From assembly GCF_015645385.1 (NCBI RefSeq), contig NZ_JADOET010000005.1, positions 1 to 64,000 of the forward strand: DNA of 64,000 bases. Direction: 5' to 3'. The stretch comes from Winogradskyella marina. GTDB lineage: Bacteria > Bacteroidota > Bacteroidia > Flavobacteriales > Flavobacteriaceae. The notes below the pieces were generated by a model. That model worked only from the letters and a program-made list of their open reading frames with translations. It was not told where the DNA came from and ran no database searches. A program made the translations under genes and the position numbers. Shown here piece after piece: positions 55,565 to 64,000 of the stretch (position 1 is the first letter of the stretch; every line of letters starts with the position of its first letter).

Positions 55565-56738
55565 CGTCCTCTTCATTATCATCAATCTCTTCATCTAAAT
55601 CTGCGACAGTTAATTCGTCAATTTTAGAAAAGATATAATCTCTGTTAATATGGCTTACATCGTTTAAGGTTAAAGCAGATTCGTACAGTTTTTTAGCCTT
55701 TTTAGTTTTACCTGATTTCTCTGCAGATTGTGCTAAATAATAGGTGCCCATTAAAGATTCTGGATGAAGCTTATTCGCTAAATTACCTAATTTCTGTAGT
55801 GATTTTAAATCTTCGCGTTGCTCCGCGATTTTTATCACTTTCTGTATTTCGTCTTCACTAATTTCTTTTTTAATACCGAATAACTTTTCTATTCTTTTAT
55901 ATCTGTCCGTTAAGTAATTATCTAAAGTCCCTTCATAAGGTAATACTTTTTCTTCCAATTCTTTTTCGCGTAATGGATTATAGATATCAAAAATCTTTTC
56001 AAACGATTTGGCCAAAGCACTTGTGACTAACGTGTAATGATTTTCGTCTTTGAAATCATCAAAATAATACGTGAGATTCTGATTGTCAACAGCCTTAATT
56101 TGTCCGTTTGTAGCCAGTATGTTGTCTCTAAGGAATGGAATATCTTTTTCTGCTGTGGCTAAATAGTAAAAAATATCTGTCTTATAAACCGCTAAACGTT
56201 TTGATATGAAATTGTTTAAGGATCCAATAAAATCTGGGCTAATACAAACATAAGCCTGAAACTCTAGATCGTCTTTAAACAAATAAGAGTTGATGAAATT
56301 ACCCATATTATCATGACCTACGGCAACTCTAAACTTACTTGTGTTGTAGTTTTTGTCTATATAAGGTAATAGTTCGTCTGAAACGAAGTTGTGAAATCTA
56401 AGTCCGGATTCTGTAGGTAATCCTGTGGTTGGATCGTAGTAACCGTCGTAAAAACGATTTTCTCCTTGCATAATACCAACGATAATTGATCCTGGCATAT
56501 TATCGAAGTAGGTTTGAAAATCTACTTGTCCTACTACGGGCTCAAATAAATAATCTCCATCAAAAACAATAATTACCGGATACTTTTGATCAGAATTTGG
56601 ATCGTAATTTTTTGGGAGTTTAACTTTTAGCTTCCGTACGTCGCTAAGTTTAGACGAGGATATTTCTTGGTAGGTGACTTGCGCAAAAGACGTTACACAA
56701 ATGAGACATGTTAGAACTACAAAAATAGTTTTTTTCAT
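55551..56738 (-). CDS. Esterase-fold protein (PF00756-like), nucleophile Ser replaced by Asp
   Basis: 395 residues starting at MKKTIFVVLTC; signal peptide ends TSFAQ. Esterase D-like alpha/beta fold: KLRVKLPKNYDPNSDQKYPVIIVFDGDYLF, then VAVGHDNMGNFINSYLF at the nucleophile elbow, then DENHYTLV with the usual His. The usual GHS(x)GG is GHDNMG here, so the nucleophile Ser is Asp. A C-terminal tail has TPR-like helices (about 310-380) and a very acidic end. Tandem paralogue of the next gene upstream. Confidence 0.82.
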   Translation of the reverse strand: MKKTIFVVLTCLICVTSFAQVTYQEISSSKLSDVRKLKVKLPKNYDPNSDQKYPVIIVFDGDYLFEPVVGQVDFQTYFDNMPGSIIVGIMQGENRFYDGYYDPTTGLPTESGLRFHNFVSDELLPYIDKNYNTSKFRVAVGHDNMGNFINSYLFKDDLEFQAYVCISPDFIGSLNNFISKRLAVYKTDIFYYLATAEKDIPFLRDNILATNGQIKAVDNQNLTYYFDDFKDENHYTLVTSALAKSFEKIFDIYNPLREKELEEKVLPYEGTLDNYLTDRYKRIEKLFGIKKEISEDEIQKVIKIAEQREDLKSLQKLGNLANKLHPESLMGTYYLAQSAEKSGKTKKAKKLYESALTLNDVSHINRDYIFSKIDELTVADLDEEIDDNEEDDEEN

Positions 56739-56814
56739 GATAAGTAGGTTTAGATTTGGGGTTCCAAACATACTAAATTGTCGTCAAATAGTCAATTTTT
56801 TTCGATGAAATGCA

Positions 56815-57963
56815 TTATTCTTTCATTTTATCTTGAATTTCGTACATTTTATCGAGCATCATTTCTTTGTCTACGGATTGCGAAGGCTCTAATAATAAGC
56901 CTGATTTATAGCGTTGTAGTGCTCTTTTTAAATTTCCTTGTTTCTCGTTGTACATGCCATCATAATAGGCACTTAGCATGGATTTTGGAAAGACCTTGTT
57001 AATTAGTTTAGATAATTTTTCTAAGGATTCTAAATCTTCTTTTTTATTACTAGCTGCTGCAATTGCTCTAATATCGTTTTCTATTAATTTTTTTTCAAAA
57101 CCATAAAAATGTTCGATATCTTCATATTTTTTTACCAAATAATCATAAGGTGACCCTTCGAAAGTGAGCACTTTTTCGGAATATTCTTTAGCATTAATAG
57201 GTTTAAAAAGTGTAAAAATTTGATTTAACGCTTTTGGAATACCTCTACCAACTAACGAATAATGATTGGCATCTTCAAAATCGTCAAACTTATAGAGAAA
57301 ATTCTTGTTTTCTATAGTAGATATCATAGCGTTACTTTCTAAAATAGAGGCTCTAATTGCTTTAATATCCGCATCTCCCGTTGCCATGTAATAAAACACT
57401 TCTTTCTCTAATATCGATAAGCGTTGCTTTAATCTATTTATCATTTCTGGAGCAAAATCTGGACTTAATGCCACATAAGCTCTAAATATAGGGTCGTCTT
57501 TAAATAAGTAATAATTTATAAAATTAGCACTCAAATCGTGCCCAACGACGATTCTAAAATTAGAGGCGTTATAATTATCTTCAATAAACGGCAATAATTC
57601 GGCCGCCATAAATTCATAAAAGTCAGCACCAGAATGTAACGGAAGATTGGAATGATTGTCATAATAAAAATCATCTATTCTAGTATCTGCTTGGTTAATA
57701 CCAACAACAATACAATCTGGAATGTCTTCCCAATACGACTGGTAATCTATGTTGCCCGCAACAGGTTCAAACAAATAGTCACCATCTAAAACAATGATTA
57801 AAGGATAGGATCGCTTTTCTTCGGGATTATAATTTCTTGGCAATTGAATTTTTAATTCGCGTTTACCTTCAAGTTTATAGGAGTCAATGGTTTTATATAT
57901 AGCTTGAGACTGACTATTAAAGCTTATAAAAAGCGCTATAAGAAGTAGGTAAAAGTTCTTCAT
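56815..57963 (-). CDS. Esterase-fold protein, second paralogue, nucleophile Ser replaced by Asp
   Basis: 382 residues starting at MKNFYLLLIAL (or three codons upstream); signal peptide ends NSQS. Same fold and layout as its neighbour: ELKIQLPRNYNPEEKRSYPLIIVLDGDYLF, VVGHDLSANFINYYLFKDD at the elbow and DANHYSLV for the His. Again GHD stands where GHS is expected. A helical C-terminal part ends in acidic/basic repeats. The two genes are about 40% alike by eye and lie 76 nt apart. Confidence 0.82.
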   Translation of the reverse strand: MKNFYLLLIALFISFNSQSQAIYKTIDSYKLEGKRELKIQLPRNYNPEEKRSYPLIIVLDGDYLFEPVAGNIDYQSYWEDIPDCIVVGINQADTRIDDFYYDNHSNLPLHSGADFYEFMAAELLPFIEDNYNASNFRIVVGHDLSANFINYYLFKDDPIFRAYVALSPDFAPEMINRLKQRLSILEKEVFYYMATGDADIKAIRASILESNAMISTIENKNFLYKFDDFEDANHYSLVGRGIPKALNQIFTLFKPINAKEYSEKVLTFEGSPYDYLVKKYEDIEHFYGFEKKLIENDIRAIAAASNKKEDLESLEKLSKLINKVFPKSMLSAYYDGMYNEKQGNLKRALQRYKSGLLLEPSQSVDKEMMLDKMYEIQDKMKE

Positions 57964-58003
57964 ATTATGCATAATTAAAAATTTAAAGTACGATAAAAAT
58001 AAA

Positions 58004-58963
58004 TTATAATATTGTTTTCTTCCTATTATATATAGGTAAATATAACAATGATAACCCGCCAATAATAATAATTACTAGCGTTTGCGTTGACCATACTATC
58101 CAACCAAATGCTCTACTTGGGTCGTCAGCTATACCAAATAACGAAAAGGCTATAACAATCGCTTCGGGAAATGAGCCAATTCCACCATTTGTCGCTGCAA
58201 TACTAAAACTAGACAATATAAATCCAATTAGAACTGCAGTTAATGTGATGTTCTGTAATTCGGGTAAAGCAAAAGTAGTTACATAAAACATAAGCACATA
58301 CATTGCCCAAATAAACAAGGTATGTCCTATAAAAGCCCACTTTTTTTTCATTTTAAAAATGCTAAGTGCACCTTCTAATAGCCCAAATAAGAATCCTTTT
58401 ACTTTTAATGCGAATTTAGATTTACTTTTTTTTATAAACAGAATTAACATTAAAGCTCCCAAAGCTAATACTGAACCTCCTAAAAACAAAGAGGTTGCAT
58501 TGAATTTTTCTGCGAAAAAATTAAAAATGAACTCAAATTCTAATATAAAAGCTACTGTTATTATGGCTAGCAGCATTAAAGTATCTGCTATGCGTTCTGC
58601 AACGATGGTGCCAAACCCTTTATCGAAAGGGACGTCTTCATAGTTTTTTAAAATCGTTGCTCTGGCAACTTCTCCTGCACGAGGAATCGTAAAATTAATA
58701 AGGTAAGCCGAATACACCGCCATAAGGCTATTGCCAAATTTTGGTTTAAATCCTAATGGTTCGGCCATAAATAGCCAACGATAAGCTCTAGATATGTGGC
58801 TAAGTATTCCAAAAGTGATACCAAGAATTATCCAACTATAATCAGCATTTTTAAAGTATTGAACTAGGGTTGGAATAGAAATTTTTGATAAAGAATACCA
58901 TACCAATCCAACGCCTAAGAGTAATGGTAAAACAACTTTTAGAATGGATTTAGCTTTGGCCAC
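58004..58963 (-). CDS. AglD/MprF-type lysylphosphatidylglycerol synthase TM protein
   Basis: 319 residues with about eight membrane segments. It matches the PF03706 family: IPTLVQYFKNADYSWIILGI, SHISRAYRWLFMAEPLG, the NFTIPRAGEVARATIL motif and the C-terminal GGIGSFPEAIVIAF. Members include flippases and the membrane half of MprF, which moves lipid-linked groups across the membrane; there is no aminoacyl-transfer domain here. GTG start. It is downstream of panD, 6 nt apart. Confidence 0.88.
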   Translation of the reverse strand: MAKAKSILKVVLPLLLGVGLVWYSLSKISIPTLVQYFKNADYSWIILGITFGILSHISRAYRWLFMAEPLGFKPKFGNSLMAVYSAYLINFTIPRAGEVARATILKNYEDVPFDKGFGTIVAERIADTLMLLAIITVAFILEFEFIFNFFAEKFNATSLFLGGSVLALGALMLILFIKKSKSKFALKVKGFLFGLLEGALSIFKMKKKWAFIGHTLFIWAMYVLMFYVTTFALPELQNITLTAVLIGFILSSFSIAATNGGIGSFPEAIVIAFSLFGIADDPSRAFGWIVWSTQTLVIIIIGGLSLLYLPIYNRKKTIL

Positions 58964-58969
58964 CTAGCT

Positions 58970-59320
58970 TTACTTAAGGAGGTTGGTAGCTTCGTCTGGG
59001 AATACTAAAGAAGGCTTAAATACTTTGGCATCTTCGATATCCATAATGGCGTAAGTAATAAGAATAAGCGTGTCTCCAACAGCTACTTTACGTGCTGCTG
59101 CTCCATTAAGCGTGATTTCGCCACTATTACGAGGGCCTGGAATACAATAGGTTTCTAGGCGTTCGCCATTGTCATTATTTACAATCTGAACTTTTTCGCC
59201 TTGTATAATATTAGCAGCTTCCATTAAGTCTTCGTCAATAGTGATACTACCAATATAATTTAGTTTGGCTCCTGTAACCTTTACACGATGAATTTTAGAT
59301 TTTACAACTTGTATTTGCAT
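58970..59320 (-). CDS. panD: Aspartate 1-decarboxylase
   Basis: 116 residues. The self-cleavage site is Gly24-Ser25 in YIGSITID, which yields the pyruvoyl group; the rest ([33 protein letters not shown]) is typical. It makes beta-alanine for pantothenate. It sits 13 nt downstream of panC on the same transcript. Confidence 0.97.
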   Translation of the reverse strand: MQIQVVKSKIHRVKVTGAKLNYIGSITIDEDLMEAANIIQGEKVQIVNNDNGERLETYCIPGPRNSGEITLNGAAARKVAVGDTLILITYAIMDIEDAKVFKPSLVFPDEATNLLK

Positions 59321-59333
59321 ACCACAAAGATAA

Positions 59334-60185
59334 TTAATTTAAAGCGATATTGTCTATTAATCTTATATCGCCTGCATATACAGCTATAAATGCTCTATAT
59401 GACTTTTGAGTTGATTTTCGTTTCACTGGCTTTAAGGTCGTTATGTCTGCAATAATAAAATACTCTAGCTCTAAGAGCGCCTGTTTTTTAAATTGAGAAC
59501 GAACCCATTCCGTTACTGTACCTGCACTTTTTGTGCCAAACATTGTTTTGGCAGTATTTAGTGTTTTATAAATAAAAGGAGCAGCAGATCTATGCTCTGG
59601 TGAAAGTCTTGCATTTCTAGAGCTCATTGCCAAACCATCTTCGGCTCTATGGATTGAGCAACCGATAACATCTACGTCTAGATGGTGCAGTTCTACAAGC
59701 TTTTTAATTATTTGTAATTGCTGAAAATCTTTTTCTCCAAAATAGGCGCGATCTGGTTTAACAATTTCAAACAAACGTTTTACTATGGTTCCAACTCCGT
59801 CAAAATGTCCTGGTCTAAATGCGCCTTCCATTTCATGCTCTAAGCCATCAAAGGTGAAACTTTGAGATACAATGTTGTTGCCATAAATATCGGCAACAGT
59901 CGGTGAATAAATAATAATGTTATTCGCGCTTACTGTTTTTAATAAAGCAATATCTGCGTCTAATGTTCTAGGGTATTTTACGAGGTCTTCTTTATTGTCA
60001 AACTGTGTAGGATTTACAAAAATACTCACAACAACAAGGTCGTTTTCTTTTAGTCCGCTATTTACTAATGATAAGTGTCCATTGTGTAATGCTCCCATAG
60101 TGGGCACAAAACCAATAGACTTTCCTTTAGCTTTTAGATCCTTAATATGATTTGATAAATCGGTTTTATTCTGAATGTTTTTCAA
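59334..60185 (-). CDS. panC: Pantoate-beta-alanine ligase
   Basis: 283 residues. The ATP-binding motif [14 protein letters not shown], the [19 protein letters not shown] loop, [16 protein letters not shown] and SSRNARLSP identify PanC. It joins pantoate and beta-alanine. The start codon appears to be TTG (MKNIQNKTD); no better ATG was seen. First gene of panC-panD and onward. Confidence 0.96.
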   Translation of the reverse strand: MKNIQNKTDLSNHIKDLKAKGKSIGFVPTMGALHNGHLSLVNSGLKENDLVVVSIFVNPTQFDNKEDLVKYPRTLDADIALLKTVSANNIIIYSPTVADIYGNNIVSQSFTFDGLEHEMEGAFRPGHFDGVGTIVKRLFEIVKPDRAYFGEKDFQQLQIIKKLVELHHLDVDVIGCSIHRAEDGLAMSSRNARLSPEHRSAAPFIYKTLNTAKTMFGTKSAGTVTEWVRSQFKKQALLELEYFIIADITTLKPVKRKSTQKSYRAFIAVYAGDIRLIDNIALN

Positions 60186-60210
60186 TGCTGTAACAAAAGT
60201 TTAACGCATG

Positions 60211-60243
60211 CAAACATAATATAATACTAGCAATCTGCACAAA
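60211..60243 (-). promoter_or_regulatory. Promoter of panC
   Basis: On the minus strand TTTG - 21 nt - TATGTTTG, 26 nt before the panC start. It is close to consensus apart from spacing. Confidence 0.5.
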
Positions 60244-60249
60244 TTTTTG

Positions 60250-60257
60250 TAATTTTG
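60250..60257 (+). promoter_or_regulatory. -7 element of the starch-synthase-like gene
   Basis: TAATTTTG, matching TAnnTTTG, 37 nt before the start codon. Divergent from the panC promoter. Confidence 0.45.
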
Positions 60258-60294
60258 CATGTTTTTTACCATTAATTTCAAAAGCAGCAGATTT

Positions 60295-61107
60295 ATGAAA
60301 GATAAACGAATATTGTATGTGTCCTCGGAAGTTGTTCCATATTTACCAGAAACAGAAATCTCTTCAATGTCGTTTGAAGCGCCACGGATGGTAAACAAAC
60401 AAGGAGGTCAGATAAGAATATTTATGCCTCGCTTTGGAAATATAAATGAAAGAAGGCATCAACTTCATGAAGTGATTAGGCTTTCTGGAATAAACCTGGT
60501 AATTAACGATTTAGATATGCCATTAATAATAAAAGTGGCTTCTATACCAAAAGAACGCATTCAGGTTTACTTTATTGATAATGAAGATTATTTTAAGCGA
60601 AAAGCAACCTTAACAGATGAAAACGGTGAGTTGTTTTCAGATAACGATGAACGTGCGATATTCTTTGCAAAAGGCGTTATTGAAACAGTTAAGAAACTAA
60701 ATTGGGCTCCAGATATTATTCATGTTAATGGTTGGTTGGCGTCACTACTTCCGTTATACTTAAAAGAGTTTTATAAAACAGAACCTTTATTTACTGAAAG
60801 TAAAATAGTAACCTCTGTATACAATCAAAGCTTTGAAGGGACGTTAGATAAAGACATGATCTCTAAAGTTAATTTTGATGAATTAGATGCCAATGCAACA
60901 GAATTGCTAAAGCAGCCCGATTATATCAACCTTATGAAGGTTGCTATTGATAATTCTGACGCTATCATTAGAGGTTCTGAAGATTTACCAGAAGAATTAG
61001 ATACTTATTTAAGTGATTTAACAAAACCTGTATTGGACTATTATTCAATTGAAGAATTTGCAGATCCATACACAGATTTTTATAACAACACTGTATTAAA
61101 CAGTTAA
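60295..61107 (+). CDS. Short starch/glycogen synthase-like (GT5 N-terminal) protein
   Basis: 270 residues starting at MKDKRILYVSSEVVPYLPETE. It covers only the N-terminal Rossmann-like half of GT5 synthases (ILYVSSEVVPYLPETEISSM, PDIIHVNGWLASLLPLYLKEF, VTSVYNQSFEGTLDKDMI). The C-terminal half with the ADP-glucose-binding Lys and Glu loops is absent. It cannot be a normal glycogen synthase. It is co-directional with the DUF4270 gene 9 nt downstream. Confidence 0.82.
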   Translation: MKDKRILYVSSEVVPYLPETEISSMSFEAPRMVNKQGGQIRIFMPRFGNINERRHQLHEVIRLSGINLVINDLDMPLIIKVASIPKERIQVYFIDNEDYFKRKATLTDENGELFSDNDERAIFFAKGVIETVKKLNWAPDIIHVNGWLASLLPLYLKEFYKTEPLFTESKIVTSVYNQSFEGTLDKDMISKVNFDELDANATELLKQPDYINLMKVAIDNSDAIIRGSEDLPEELDTYLSDLTKPVLDYYSIEEFADPYTDFYNNTVLNS

Positions 61108-61115
61108 TATTACCT

Positions 61116-62846
61116 ATGAAAAAGAATAAAATTGCACTCCAGATCTTATCATTTGGCCTTATTGTTTCAAGTTTTATTGCTTGTGACGATGATTTTGCTA
61201 CTTTAGAGTCTGACCTTCTTAATAGTGACGTTGCAACAAATTTTGATATAGACTCTAATCAATATGATGTTATTGCCTATACCAAAGCCTTAAATCCTGT
61301 ACAAACAAATCAACTTGGTTTAACAACCTTAGGTATTTACGATGATGCTTATGGAAGAACAACATCGAGTTTTGTAACGCAGTTAACACCAACAACGTTT
61401 AATCCCTCTTTTGGAGAGGATGCAAAGGTCGACTCTGTTGTTGTTACCTTGCCTTTTTATAGTACAATTACAGGTGCTGATGACGATGGCAATCCTACCT
61501 ACAGTATAGATTCAGTACTCTCTAAAGGAGAGGGCTACAATAATATAAAGTTAAGCATTTTTGAAAATAAGTATTTTATTAGAGATTTTGATCCAAGTGG
61601 TGGTTTTAATGAAGGGCAAGCTTATTACTCAGACCAATCAGTTTCATCGTCAGAAACTATATCCACGACAGCCCTAGAAGGTGAGGAGCTTACTTTTGTA
61701 AAGTTTGATGAGGAAACAGGGAGTATAATGACTGTAGTTGATAATGAAATTGATATCAACGAAAACGGTTATAGACTAATGGATGTTAATGAATTAGATG
61801 AAAATGGTGATAAAACGTTATTGTCTACTCAAGCACCAGGAATTAGAATTATGTTAGAACCTTCTTTTTGGGAAGAAAAGATACTAGATAAAGAAGGAGA
61901 TGCAGTTTTAAGTAACTTAAATAATTTTTCTGAATACTTTAGAGGTCTTTATTTTAAAGCTGAAGCTATAAATGATGATGGCAGTTACCTTATATTAAAC
62001 ACAAGTACTGCTAATAATGCCAACCTTACTATTTATTATTCAAAACTAACAGCGTCAACTGACGATGATCCTGAGTTAAGAGATAGTTCAACGTTTGTAC
62101 TTAATTTTGGAGCTAATAAGATTAATTTTCTTGAAAACGATTTTACATTGCCAGTAAATGATGGAGATTCAGACCTAGGTGATGATAGACTTTACTTAAA
62201 AGGAGGGGAAGGAGCTATTGCAGGAATAAAATTGTTTGACGGTTTTAATACCGAAGCAGGTATGAGTAATTTTGACGTCTTTAGAAATGACTTTGTCAAT
62301 TTGGAAAACGATAAGTACGTGAGTTCTAAGCGATTAGTTAACGAAGCTAATCTTGTTTTTTACGTTGACAGAGATCAGCTAGATTTATTAAATGAAGATC
62401 CAGAGAACGAGCCTAATCGCTTGTACTTGTATGATGTATCAAATAAATCGCCGTTAATCGATTATTTTTTAGATGCCACTAACAGCAATTTACCTTCGTT
62501 TTCTAAAGTTAGACATCTTGGTCCTTTAGAACGTGTAGATGATGAGCCAAGTAATAAAGGTGTAAAATACAAATTGAAAATTACAGAACATATCAATAAT
62601 TTATTAATTAGAGATTCCACAAATGTTGAACTTGGTTTAGCGGTTTCTCTAAATGTAAATATTGAAGATCCTAGTGTAAGTTTTTCACAGAGTAAAGAGC
62701 TGTCAGATGATGATTTAGATGCAACAGTGCCAATAGGTTCTATTCTAACACCAAGAGGAACTATTTTGTATGGTAATAATACATCTGAAACTAATGAAGA
62801 TAAACGTGTATATCTAGAAATATTTTATACAGAACCAAATTACTAA
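61116..62846 (+). CDS. DUF4270 family lipoprotein
   Basis: 576 residues. Signal peptide with lipobox FIAC (Cys23) followed by acidic residues that in Bacteroidota promote surface export. The protein then shows the DUF4270 pattern (YTKALNPVQTNQLGLTTLGIYDDAYGRTTSSFVTQLTPT near the N-terminus, beta-rich to the end LEIFYTEPNY). The family is common in Bacteroidota; function unknown. It lies between the starch-synthase-like gene and glmS on the same strand. Confidence 0.88.
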   Translation: MKKNKIALQILSFGLIVSSFIACDDDFATLESDLLNSDVATNFDIDSNQYDVIAYTKALNPVQTNQLGLTTLGIYDDAYGRTTSSFVTQLTPTTFNPSFGEDAKVDSVVVTLPFYSTITGADDDGNPTYSIDSVLSKGEGYNNIKLSIFENKYFIRDFDPSGGFNEGQAYYSDQSVSSSETISTTALEGEELTFVKFDEETGSIMTVVDNEIDINENGYRLMDVNELDENGDKTLLSTQAPGIRIMLEPSFWEEKILDKEGDAVLSNLNNFSEYFRGLYFKAEAINDDGSYLILNTSTANNANLTIYYSKLTASTDDDPELRDSSTFVLNFGANKINFLENDFTLPVNDGDSDLGDDRLYLKGGEGAIAGIKLFDGFNTEAGMSNFDVFRNDFVNLENDKYVSSKRLVNEANLVFYVDRDQLDLLNEDPENEPNRLYLYDVSNKSPLIDYFLDATNSNLPSFSKVRHLGPLERVDDEPSNKGVKYKLKITEHINNLLIRDSTNVELGLAVSLNVNIEDPSVSFSQSKELSDDDLDATVPIGSILTPRGTILYGNNTSETNEDKRVYLEIFYTEPNY

Positions 62847-62859
62847 AAAAAGAAACCTA

Positions 62860-64000
62860 TGTGTGGAATTGTTGGATACATTGGCCATCGAGAGGCCTAT
62901 CCTATTGTTATTAAAGGACTTCAAAGATTAGAATATAGAGGTTACGATAGTGCAGGTATTGCATTGTATGATGGCAACGCTATAAAGCTATCAAAGACCA
63001 AAGGCAAAGTGTCTGATCTTAAGGACAAAATAGATAATGAAATTACCACAGACGGAACTCTGGGTATTGGTCATACACGTTGGGCAACACATGGTGTACC
63101 AAACGATGTTAACTCTCATCCTCACTATTCTAATTCTGGAGATTTAGTAATTATTCATAACGGAATCATTGAAAATTATGATGCCTTAAAACAAGAATTA
63201 ATTAAACGCGGTTACACGTTTCAGTCAGAAACAGACACTGAAGTTTTGGTTAATCTTATTGAAGAAGTAAAGAAAAACGATAATTTAAAATTAGGTAAGG
63301 CAGTACAAATTGCTTTAAACCAAGTTGTCGGAGCTTATGCAATTGCTGTTTTTGACAAAAATAAACCAAACGAAATTGTTGTGGCAAAACTCGGTAGTCC
63401 GCTAGCAATAGGTGTTGGTGACGATGAGTTTTTTATAGCAAGTGATGCTTCTCCTTTTATTGAATATACAAAAAACGCCATTTATCTTGAAGATGAACAA
63501 ATGGCAATCATTAGAAGAGGCAAGGACGTCAAAGTACGAAAAATAAAAGGGGACGCTCTCGTAGATCCTTATATTCAAGAACTTCAACTTAATTTAGAGC
63601 AGATTGAAAAAGGTGGTTACGACCATTTTATGCTCAAGGAGATTTATGAACAACCAAGTGCTATTTTAGACACCTTTAGAGGACGTTTATTAAGTAATGA
63701 AGCGATCGTAAAAATGTCTGGTGTTGAGGATAACATGAAGAAATTCTTAGCCGCTGACCGAATTATCATCGTAGCTTGTGGTACATCTTGGCACGCAGGA
63801 TTAGTTGCAGAATATATTTTTGAAGATTTAGCAAGAATCCCAGTTGAGGTAGAATATGCTTCAGAATTTAGATACAGAAACCCAGTAATAACAGAGAATG
63901 ATATTGTTATTGCTATATCTCAATCTGGTGAAACCGCAGATACTTTAGCAGCTATTAAATTAGCAAAATCTAAAGGAGCCTTTGTATTTGGGGTTTGTAA
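62860..64000 (+). CDS. glmS: Glutamine-fructose-6-phosphate aminotransferase (5' part, cut by the window edge)
   Basis: 380 codons are visible; the frame is still open at the end of the window. The N-terminal nucleophile follows the initiator (MCGIVGYIGH), with GHTRWATHG and the SDASPF region of the glutaminase domain; the first sugar isomerase (SIS) domain begins with IVACGTSWHAGLVAEYIFEDLA and ISQSGETADTLAAI. It makes glucosamine-6-phosphate for cell wall synthesis. It starts 13 nt after the DUF4270 gene. Confidence 0.96.

Overview
The window is AT-rich bacterial chromosome from the phylum Bacteroidota, most likely family Flavobacteriaceae and probably marine. Supporting signs are: promoters of the TTTG-N19-TAnnTTTG type; a PorZ-like type IX secretion (T9SS) gene next to recO; a very large secreted protein with a T9SS C-terminal sorting domain; TonB-dependent receptors with carboxypeptidase-regulatory N-termini; a DUF4270 lipoprotein between a short starch-synthase-like gene and glmS; and dispersed palindromic repeats of flavobacterial type. 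I saw no rRNA, tRNA, CRISPR array, phage or intact insertion sequence.

Layout. 1-2.7 kb: a repeat element, a lipoprotein with an internal duplication, a short SSB, and a cupredoxin-like plus AhpD-like pair with an unlisted 50-residue ORF upstream. 2.7-13.7 kb: an AraC-type regulator followed by a minus-strand group. The group contains a Na+/solute symporter, an acyl-CoA synthetase, an exported alpha/beta hydrolase, an unknown helical-repeat protein, a TonB-dependent receptor, a cytosolic alpha/beta hydrolase and 3-hydroxybutyrate dehydrogenase. Together these could take up, hydrolyse, activate and oxidise a hydroxyacid ester or oligomer; 3-hydroxybutyrate oligomers are the most economical guess. 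The leader of the synthetase carries four related stem-loops with compensating arm changes. 13.9-34.3 kb: mostly housekeeping (ferritin, HDAC-like deacetylase, Tex, OmpA, MetG, LD-carboxypeptidase, YraN, NadD, Gmk, YicC, a cystathionine synthase/lyase family enzyme) with small lipoproteins and at least two small genes shorter than 60 codons. 34.6-41.7 kb: glutamate dehydrogenase, PorZ, RecO and a TonB receptor, all on the plus strand. 41.9-48.3 kb: a 2118-residue modular T9SS substrate.

48.5-53.6 kb: RecX, an outer-membrane barrel, a JmjC/cupin-like protein, then an NfeD-like, flotillin and small membrane protein operon. 53.6-60.2 kb (minus strand): RadA, a small overlapping gene, two tandem esterase-fold paralogues whose nucleophile serine is replaced by aspartate, an AglD/MprF-like membrane protein, PanD and PanC. 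60.3-64 kb (plus strand): a short starch-synthase-like protein, a DUF4270 lipoprotein and the first 380 codons of glmS, cut by the window edge.

The most interesting signals are the four-hairpin leader with its candidate ester/oligomer locus, the paired Asp-for-Ser esterase paralogues, two palindromic repeats absorbed in frame into metG, a secreted lipoprotein form of an ASCH domain, and several sub-60-codon genes. Function calls rest on motifs and family knowledge read by eye; no database search was run.
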